DNA of 64,000 nucleotides from NCBI GenBank assembly GCA_946965045.2, contig OX337239.1, forward strand, positions 1,922,001 through 1,986,000, read 5' to 3'. The notes below the pieces were generated by a model. That model did no database searches, was not told the DNA's origin, and was given only the letters and a program-made list of their open reading frames with translations. Origin of the DNA: Epithemia pelagica (Eukaryota; Bacillariophyta; Bacillariophyceae; Surirellales; Surirellaceae). Shown piece by piece: positions 52,250 to 64,000 of this stretch. A program made the position numbers and the translations under genes. Within the stretch, counting starts at the first letter, position 1; every line of letters starts with the position of its first letter.

Positions 52250-55200
52250 TCAAATTTTCTGCTGCTGATTGGCCCAAAACTTGTCCCAGTCTTTGACGGT
52301 CCAAGGAAATCCCATGCGGGCATTCGGTTTGATCAAGGGACCCTCGCGTCCCCATGTCCCTGTCACGGGGTCCTTACGACAGGACATGTAGTAGTTGTTC
52401 GTATTATAGGGATTACCCGTACTTGACGTGACACCATGGAACAGGGACCTCGCAATGATTCGAAAGTCCAGCGTCACGCGAGTCTCGTCGGTTTGGTTGT
52501 CAATCGTCCAATGAAGACACAAGCCTCCCGCAAAGCGCTTCATTGTTCCTGTGTTGAAGTAAACAAAGACACATGGTTTAGAAAGCAAAGGACTCTTTCG
52601 AATTGCCTTTGACTGCTGCGATTACCATTTCTGCTATCGATTCATCGCAATCCGACACTTTGTGACGTACCGTACCCTCCCAGAATGGGGTGCCAATCTT
52701 CACTCCCAGGTCGGCTTTCAAGAAAAACGGTCGAAGTATTCTGGTCTGCCGCAATGGTTGTCAACGGGACATAGAAATTGACACAACAAGGGTGATGACC
52801 ATAGGCAATATCACTGTGCGGCCCTATACTAAACTCTTTTGGTTGTATCACGCGCAGACAGGGAAAGGCTTGATAATAAAACACCGTTTCTTGTTCTTCT
52901 TCTTCTTGATCCTTGTCGTCCCGACCACCGTCCTGGACGACATGTGGAATACAAACAGTTCTCACAAATTCATCATACACATGCTGAAACGACTCGTAGT
53001 TTTGTGTAAGATTGTAGAGCAATTGGTCTTTGGAGATCCCATGGTGGTTGCCAGTCTTGTCGGTGGAGGGTACCTTGTGCAGTTGTGACAAGTCAAAGTC
53101 GGGCAAAAGGCCGACACTGGAGAGAAAGGATGTTCGCAAATCCATTGGGCTAGTGTTTGTGTTGCTAGTAGTCACCGGTGGGAGGTGTTTGCAACAAAAA
53201 TCTCGTTCTTGCGCCAAGGCACTGGCCAAAAAGAGATCCACCACACTGTTGTTCGTCGCAAAGAACATGGTTGTCATGGAATGACTGTTTGTTGGAGATC
53301 CAGACTCTTTGTTGGATAAAATGTTTGTCAATGCCTCGCGTCGATTCTTTCGAGCCTTTTCCAAATGAGGTTCCAGGACCATTCGCAATGGCAAGGAAAA
53401 GGGTTGAACGGGGATAAAGGTGGCATGATGGGTCGCATGAGCCATGGCCGTACCCAACCATTCCTTGTTGGTAGTCGATGAGGATGAGGACGTCCCCTTT
53501 GTTTTCGTTTTCATATCGTGCATGGATGGTTGTTCCTCTTGTGGCTCGTTACTGGAATTGGATGTTGGAGCCGCTAACATGTCATCCTTTGCGTCGTTCT
53601 GGAATTGTGTATTGTGAGGAAGGTTGGATATCGGTTCGTTTGAAGAAGCCATTTTCGTTTGGTTGTTATCGTTCAGTTTGTCAACAGTTTGTGGTTCTGG
53701 TTGCTGCTCTTGGTCAAGTTGTTCTTCTTGTTGGACCTCTTGTTGCTCTTGTTGGAGTCGTTGGTGTTCCAGTTGGTAAATCCGGGCCAGTCGGTCCGTG
53801 GTACTGACATGAGGATAGTAGTCAATGCGTTGAAACTGATTTCGTCGAATGGGTTGCGCAAAAAAGGTGGCTTGTTGAGCGGCATCCTGATCGCTGGCAA
53901 AGCCATGCACCACCAAATCAATGCCCTGTTGGTTCATAAAGTCGGACGTGACGACCAGCGGACAGGGACAAATCACGGCATGGACCAGGTCGAGTGCGGC
54001 GACAATGGCACTTCGTTCGTCTTGTGGGACAATGGGTGGTCGTTTGTACCCCGCCGCATCGGCATCGCCCGTCACACCAATAATAACAACCGTGCCCAAG
54101 GCGGAACATTGTTGAATGGCCTTTAAATGACCCAAATGAAACAAATCAAAGACACCGTCCATATAGACGGTCCGATGAGGACGATCGGGAACTCTTGTAG
54201 TTGTCGTTGTTGCACGTGTTGTTGCCGAAGGTTGGAGTGGATGGGAATCCGTGGAATGGACCGTAGTATTCGTGCTGTGTCTGTTGGAATTCAGTGAATT
54301 GGATGAGTGGTTGGGGCGATTGGTAGGCTTGCCCTGCTCTTCCTTCTGGTTGCTGTTCTTGCTGTGATTGGTTTGGTGGTTGGTACTGCAGCCAGACGCA
54401 ATCACCGATCCCCAACTGTTTCCGACACATTCTTTCGGAGAGGAAACGTGTGGTTCTCGGCTGGATGGTGATGCAGCAGCAGAAGTTGGTTCATAGTCTT
54501 GATCTTGATCGTGTTGTAATTGTGCGTGGTGTTGTTGGAGTATGGTGGCTTCCCGTAGCATTTGCTCCGACAAGTATTGCACGAGTTGGTGTCGATTAAA
54601 GTTGGTAAATCGTCGTGCCTGCCGTCGAGTGGGTTGCAGGGGTATATACTGAAACTCTTCAAGGGGTACCTTGACTCCACCCTCCCAGGTACCGGCGGTC
54701 AAGACATGAGGCGGCAAGGGATGGTGTTTGGTGGTGCTCTTGTCAGAATGGGTGGCATTGACAGGCGTTTGTGGTTGGGAAATGGCCGGCAGCAGTCCTT
54801 TGTTTTGGTGTTGTTGTGGTTGTTGGTTTGCTGATTGTTGCTGCTGTTGTGGTTGTTGATGACTGACGACCGTGGTATAATACACGTCAAAACAATCGGT
54901 TCCAAAGGCTCGATGCAACAAGCGGACCGGCATGGCCGGGCCAGGGATTTGGGTGAGAGGTCCCAATTTCAAATCCAGTGCCAGAGGAAACAATTCGTAG
55001 GGTCGATAAATTTCCTTGGGCCACAATTCCATGGCCTTGCGCGTCGAAAAATGCCAAACAGGAAACAACCGTTGTGACGATCTGGTGGTGGTGGTTGTTG
55101 CATGGGGAGACACTGGTTGGTCCGAGACTGGTCGATTGTCGTCATTGTCGTCGTCCTCCTCTTGTTGCTGGTTTGGTTCTCCGAGGAGCGCTCGGGTCAT

Positions 55201-56064
55201 GGTTTGCACCAAGGACTCCACATACGGTTCTGATTGCGGCTGTCCATTGGTTTTGGTGGCCAACACTTCTCCGAGGAGCGCTCGGGTCATGGTTTGCACC
55301 AAGGACTCCACATATGTGTCTGATTGCGGCTGTCCATTGGTTTTGGTGGCCAACACCTGCCGTACATGGTCCCAACCGGTATAGGGTTGAATCACAAACA
55401 AGTCGCAAAAGACGGTATTCACGTGTCGCGGTCGAATCCGATCGCCACCTGGCCATGGTTTGATTTGATACTGATACCGGTCGGGACCCTGTTGCTCATT
55501 CAACACGGCTTGCAAGTGTTGTTGGACGCGGGTATAATAAGAAACGAAGGAGGAAGCATCCGCCTCGTCTTGTTCTTGTTGTTGTGGTGGTCGAGTTTCG
55601 ACAATGGCGAGATCGACATCGTCATCGCAAAACAAAATGGAATGTTGACGAATGGCACCCAACAAGGTCCCTCCCGTGACAATCCACGGAACGTGAAGGG
55701 TCGTCAAGGCTTGTTGGACAGCAGCCACTGTTTCATACAAGGCATCCACTTCGGTTCGACTCAACAAGAGCGGATCCGGACCCATGGACGGTGGGCGACG
55801 TGGACGACGTGGACGACGAGAATGAGAATTGTTGTCGTTCCGGGTGGTTGTTGTCGTCGTTGGGGGGTTTGGTGATATTTCACTTGCATCATCATCCTTT
55901 GATTGGATTGGACAATCCTTCTTCTCTTGATGTTGTTTCTTGTCGTCTGTGGATGCTGATGCAATGGATGGAGGATTCATTTTGTACATGCCATGATAGA
56001 AACCACAAGAACAGGGAGGGATGCCGATGGGGAAGAAAAGATTCAGTCGCACAACATTTGGCAT
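52250..56064 (-). CDS. LicD - cytidylyltransferase - 2OG-Fe(II) oxygenase fusion protein
   Basis: My model joins exon 56064-52671 to exon 52548-52250 over a 122-bp intron (GTACGT...ACAG, phase 1), giving 1230 aa. Residues about 100-400 form a LicD-type phosphotransferase, with GGTLLGAIRQ (131-140) and CDDDVDLAI. Residues about 630-790 form a CTP:phospho-alcohol cytidylyltransferase, with VYMDGVFDLFHLGH (HxGH 643-646), DERSAIVAALDLVHAVI and HVSTTDRLARI. The C-terminus resembles StrG/phytanoyl-type oxygenases, with HSD (His1083, Asp1085), LHW (His1144) and Arg1155, a full iron/2OG set. Known: cytidylyltransferases make CDP-choline, CDP-ethanolamine or CDP-glycerol, and LicD proteins transfer such phospho-alcohols or CDP-ribitol-derived groups to glycans. 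Inference: glycan decoration in one chain. Gln/Asn-rich linkers join the domains. Confidence 0.85.
55178..55357 (-). repeat. In-frame 90-bp tandem duplication in the LicD part
   Basis: Two adjacent 90-bp units (55178-55267 and 55268-55357) encode two 30-residue blocks (VLATKTNGQPQS..YVESLVQTMTRALLGE) that differ at only a few bases. This adds a repeated helix inside the LicD domain and looks recent. Confidence 0.9.
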
Positions 56065-59644
<3,580 letters not shown>

Positions 59645-59964
59645 ACACTCCATACACAAAACTGCAAAATTGCACACTCTTGCCCCCTCTATAAACCTAC
59701 ATACTCAAGGCTACTATGTATCCTGCGGACTTGGATTGTTACAGGTCTCTTTTTTAAATATAAAACAAAAAGTTGTGATTTTACTCATTGGTAATTGCAA
59801 CAAGGACGTCCGCAGTCCACGTCGCAACAAGGAGATCAGGCAAAGGAGCGCCATTCCGTAATCCTATGGCGTTCGCCTCAAACAGACAGTTTGTTGTCCG
59901 TTACACGGGAGAAGGAACCTTTTGAGGCGGGTGGTTGGAGAAAGACCACTCTCAACAATTGGTT
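59645..59964. other. Convergent intergenic spacer
   Basis: This 320-bp spacer lies between the 3' ends of the m-AAA protease and ABC transporter genes. It contains an AT-rich TTTAAATATAAAACAAAAAG stretch at about 59753; no gene was seen. Confidence 0.4.
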
Positions 59965-62900
59965 TCACGAAAGTCGTCGACGACGGGTGCGTCGAGACCG
60001 TTGTTTGTCGAGTTGCTTGGCGCTGCTGGGGTCCCAGACATGAGCACGGCGCTTGCGCAGAAGCAAGAACTCGGCAACCACAAGGAAAAGGTAGATGCAG
60101 GTCAACACGTTCAATGCCACCCGAGCATTGGCAAACGGCCAAAATTCTGCTTGGGCGGACAAAAAATTTCCGTCGTACACCACAGAGGTGGCAAAACTCA
60201 GACAAGGAGTTTCCCCAATGTTTTTATTGTGTTCAAACTGATTGGTGAGAACTCCCGAGAATGCCCAGAATGTAAAGGACAAGCCAAACAGCCACCGAGC
60301 GCCCGGTGGAGCTTGGCTTGGGTTGCCCAAGAGACCACCAAAGCAAACATTCAGAAAAATGCAAAGAAGGTAGACCTTGAAAAACTCGTGCTTTCCTTTG
60401 AAAATCAGGCTAAGACATCGGCCAAATGATATGATAACCAGTAGGAACACGCATCCGAACAAAAACTGATTCGGAAACGAAGCCCAGTCCCACCCCAAGA
60501 TAGCGTACGATAGAATCAGAGAGAGACCGGTTGAAATACATGGAATGGAAAGTGAGGAGGCGAGGGTGGCAATCTGGTAGGACAACAAGAAGATGCGGCG
60601 ATCATCGATTTCCCACCGGTGAGCTAACCACATTTGAGTCCCCAGCAACACGTGGTGTTGAAAAATGATAATGGGGACGAAAAATAAAAATAGGCTTCCA
60701 ATGAAAACGGTGGTACGAGAGCTGGGATCAAAACTCAAAACAAACGACATGATACAGAAACAAATGGGCAAGACGAACAAATCAGACAAGTTCCATCCAT
60801 ATTCGAGGCAAAGTCGCCTTCCCAGAGGAACGACTTGGTCCAGCGGGTGTCGATTTTCCCTTGTCGGTCTCATGCGTCCACAGGACGTGTTTACACCCAT
60901 TATCGACACATCTTCTTCACGGAACAGCATCAGATTCAGTTCCATTGATTTGGAAATTGATCCATGTTTTACAATCTTGTGCATGAAATCGGAAAGGCGT
61001 TCGTGGTTGTCTTGCATAGTCAATGCATTGTTCACAATATCCCGTTTCTCGTTGAACATTACTTTGCCTCGCATCATTACTACTAGTTGGTGAATGTAAT
61101 GCAAAACGTCGTCCGAGGGTTGGTGAAGGGTCATCAAGATAGTTCGGTCTTGTTTCTCCGCCACTGTGCATAGTAACTCCATAAGGCATTCACCAGCAAC
61201 ACTATCCAATCCCGAAAGAGGCTATCGACAAACACAAAACAAAACATGAAAAATCAATGTAACGAACATGGTTCGATGGAAAAATATGCTGCCGTTCATG
61301 GTCACGTACCTCATCAAGTAACAAAACCGATGGATCAGTCAACAATGCCGCGGCCACGGCCAAGACTCTTCGTTGACCACCACTGCACATGTTAATTTTG
61401 ACACTTTCAAACACCTGCATCTCTGAGCCACTAGGATGTTCTCTTGCTTCTCCATCACGAAAGTCTGTATCATCTTCGGGAATTCCTTCCATAATTACGG
61501 GTGTAGTCCTCGACATGAGATCCCCGTCTGAATGCGATTGATTCGACAGCGCTGAAAGATTTGATATCTGTCTGCCTTGGGCTTGAAGGTCTTCCGTTTT
61601 CACTTTCAGGATAGAACGTACAGGCATCGCTGAAATTTCCGCTGTATTGCTGCTATTCATGGGGTCAGCTTCTTTTGCTTCTGTTTGTATTAGTGATAGC
61701 TTTTCTGATGAAGAAACGTCCAACCTGGTCCCCTGTTCTTCATTTGATATGGAAACGGAGGTAGCCTTCATCGGAAAACTGTCGTCGACGTTATCAGTCA
61801 TGCTCCGGAGAGTGTCGTCCGGAGCGTTAAGGATATCGCCCCTTATAAACATTTCTGAGGAAACGGATTCGTCCGGGGGCAAAAGAAACCATGACGAATC
61901 TTCTGAGACTTTCTTGTCACTGTTTGTAGCTCCAACCGATAACGTCATCTTTCGTTTGTCCTCTTCCGGGCTGTCAACCGGCTGCGTTTCGTCCTTAATT
62001 TCTTTTGTGTGACCTTCGATCGGCAGTTCTCTTCCCTCCGACATCTCCAATTCTTTGTTACCATTCTCTCCCCCTTGTTCTATAGCTTCTGCTTCGAAAC
62101 TGTGCTCGGTTATGAACACAATTTCTTCTTCAAGTTTGTTGGCGACGAGGTCCGTCCTATCAAGTTCTTTCCAATGGTCGTGTTCGCTTTCTCCAGAGGC
62201 AAACGTTTGTCTTATATCGTCGCCATTGGCGAAATAAATTTGCCCAGCGTAGTCACTGCGCCACAGTTGATCCATCGCTTGTCTATCTTCTTCTCCCAAA
62301 ACGCTCCTTTCCACTTTATTTCCTTCTGTGCGGTCACTGTGCCAAAGTCGATCCATCGTGGGTCGTTCAACTCCTTCTGTATCATGCGTTCGTATTGAAG
62401 TTCCGCTTGTGTCTGCAAGCGCCGACCTACTCATGTTGTCACTGTGAGGTTTGATCACGATGTCCTCTCCATAATGTTCTTCTTGTTCTTGCACTTCATT
62501 CATTTCTGATTTATCGTCGCTTTCGTCTCTCATGACAGACCCTCCCACCTCCGCATGCGGATAGCTGAAAGGATCATATTCTCCAAGTTCTATGTCCGTA
62601 TGTTGATCATGATAACTTTGAATCGTTCCACCTCTTTCCTCTTCATCGATGTCTTTCATAAAGAACCCATGTTCCTCTTCACTCTGGTTTTTGATTGGGG
62701 TGCTCAGAATGCTTTCCCTAAGATGTCTTTCAATCTCTTCTGATTGATCATTGTCTATGTCTTGCCCAGCGAGTTCTGTATTCTCGAAATTCTGATCGTT
62801 GCAAAGGTCACTCCCGCCCAGTTCCATATCTTCTTTTGAGTTTAGACTAGTTCCATTCGCTTGATGATTTTCCTCCTCATCGTTTCTTTCTCTTGCGTTT

Positions 62901-64000
62901 TCTCTGCTCACCTCACTGTGGTCACTTCTGCTTTCTACATCCTGGATTGGGTCATTTTCCGGTTGGATTTGGTCATAGTGTGAGGGACTGGTGATTGATG
63001 CTGGAATTTGATCTGCGGTTGCCTTTGAAAAAGTCGTGCTAAAACCATCATCTTTCCGGATTACAACTGCCGGGCTTTCTGGGGCTTGCGGGTTATCGTT
63101 TGTCACAGCATCGATGCGTTTTGATGCGTCAATTTCATGGTCGTCTGAAATACCCTGCTGGTGAACTCCTCCGATACAAGGCGATTTCCCCATTTCTTCA
63201 TCATGTGGCTCATTATTTCCAAGGGGATGTTGATTGTAGTTTGATTCAAAATGCTCATCATTCATTGAAGTGACAGAGTCTGTCTCCGTCTCCTCCATAT
63301 CCATATGGTTTATTCGATACTCTTTATCATCCATGTCGTCTTTACAATCCTCCGTAACATCCCCCGAAACCCCGTTGACGTCGTAAGTTCCTCCTCCTTC
63401 CGCTGTTCGATGTTGCGGTGGTCGCGGCCGTGGATTCGGTATACGATCAAACACTCGTCCAGTTCGTGGTCGGTCCTTGTGATGGGTACTGGAAGCGACA
63501 CTGCATCCATCCGTTTCCGTCGTCATGTCGTCGTCAGTATCCGTTCCCGACTTGGCGGAGCTGCGGGACGGAAAAAATGGCACAACAAACCGTCGAACTT
63601 GGTCCAATTGATCGGGGTCGGCGCCATACAACATGGCACAGGACTGCAAATACAAGGCCGGAGTCAAGTTTCCCATGGCGACCATGTCGTGTTGCCGTAA
63701 GTAAGTTGTGCCTTCAATATTGATTCGAATATCACTGATTGGGTCTATCTCCACACCCGGACGCATCTGGCCACTAATTGCGCCAAGCTAGAGGTTCAAG
63801 TGAGCAAAAAGTTATATATTCGTCAGTCCAGCAGCAGGAAAAATCAAAGACACCAATTTCTCAAATCGGTTCTTTCTATATGTTGAAATACCACGTACCA
63901 AGGTAGACTTTCCCGTTCCGGATCGTCCCATCAAGCCATTGACGGTTCCTGGTTTCAGATGCAAATTCACCTGATCCAATAATACCTGCCCAGTAGCGGT
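59965..64000 (-). CDS. ABCG-type half transporter with a giant insert in the nucleotide-binding domain (5' end outside window)
   Basis: Membrane exporter of the ABCG/White type. Visible exons are 64000-63899, 63787-61310 and 61221-59965, with introns of 111 and 88 bp (both phase 0). The 5' part is beyond the right edge. Walker A (GRSGTGKST) is at 63902-63928, followed by a Q-loop segment (TYLRQHDMVAM). Then about 720 acidic, Ser/Glu/Asp-rich residues (about 63570-61410) intervene before the signature CSGGQRR (61367-61387) and Walker B SVLLLDE. The next exon starts PLSGLDS (D-loop) and holds the H-loop TLHQPSD. About six membrane helices follow, beginning LFVLPICFCIMSFVLSF and ending near LNVLTCIYLFLVVAEFLLL. 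The insert separates Q-loop and signature, where the family has only about 100 residues. Confidence 0.88.

Overview
The window looks like nuclear DNA of a photosynthetic stramenopile, most likely a pennate diatom (inference). Genes sit densely on both strands and carry few, short introns (about 78-213 bp) with GT...AG ends, many of them GTAAGT donors. Several proteins begin with a hydrophobic signal followed by a Phe-starting, ASAFAP-like junction typical of import into complex plastids. One gene encodes a secreted lectin with the Pro-Thr-rich linker common in diatom wall proteins. There are no operons or ribosome binding sites; the cytosolic LeuRS, proteasome, exosome and m-AAA protease genes are eukaryotic. 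Splice sites were placed by eye from protein continuity, phase and GT/AG signals.

Layout. 1-2019: 3' end of a mobile element, with a tyrosine-recombinase-like reading frame followed by two identical 426-bp direct repeats in a split-repeat arrangement. 2640-7434: leucyl-tRNA synthetase and proteasome beta-6. 7854-14851: four minus-strand genes, namely a type II membrane protein resembling a glycosyltransferase, a Pro/Ala-rich three-repeat protein and two signal-bearing coiled-coil proteins. 15301-18760: adenosine kinase, a small CaaX-ending protein and an unknown minus-strand gene; the last two share a conserved leader sequence in inverted orientation. 18761-23028: gene-poor, with a decayed tandem repeat and a GIY-YIG retroelement remnant. 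23029-26729: an unknown gene with a possible frame break and an MFS transporter. 26730-29761: gene-poor, holding most of a widely spaced 43-bp inverted repeat. 29762-38373: a four-TM protein, exosome RRP43 and an alpha/beta hydrolase with a large insert.

38643-42185: an intact tRNA-Ser(CGA) and a recent 1765-bp tandem duplication that doubles a LURP-one-like gene and leaves a 5'-truncated second tRNA. 42596-64000 is packed: L-type lectin, PPPDE peptidase, plastid fibrillin, FAD oxidoreductase, a very large LicD / cytidylyltransferase / 2-oxoglutarate-oxygenase fusion, mitochondrial m-AAA protease, and an ABCG half-transporter (running off the right edge) whose nucleotide-binding domain is split by about 720 acidic residues.

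The best candidate for an undescribed system is the three-domain fusion at 52250-56064. One polypeptide appears to hold a CDP-alcohol-forming enzyme, a phospho-alcohol transferase for glycans and an oxygenase: a self-contained pathway for decorating surface or secretory glycans. The other notable item is the split-repeat tyrosine-recombinase element at the left edge.
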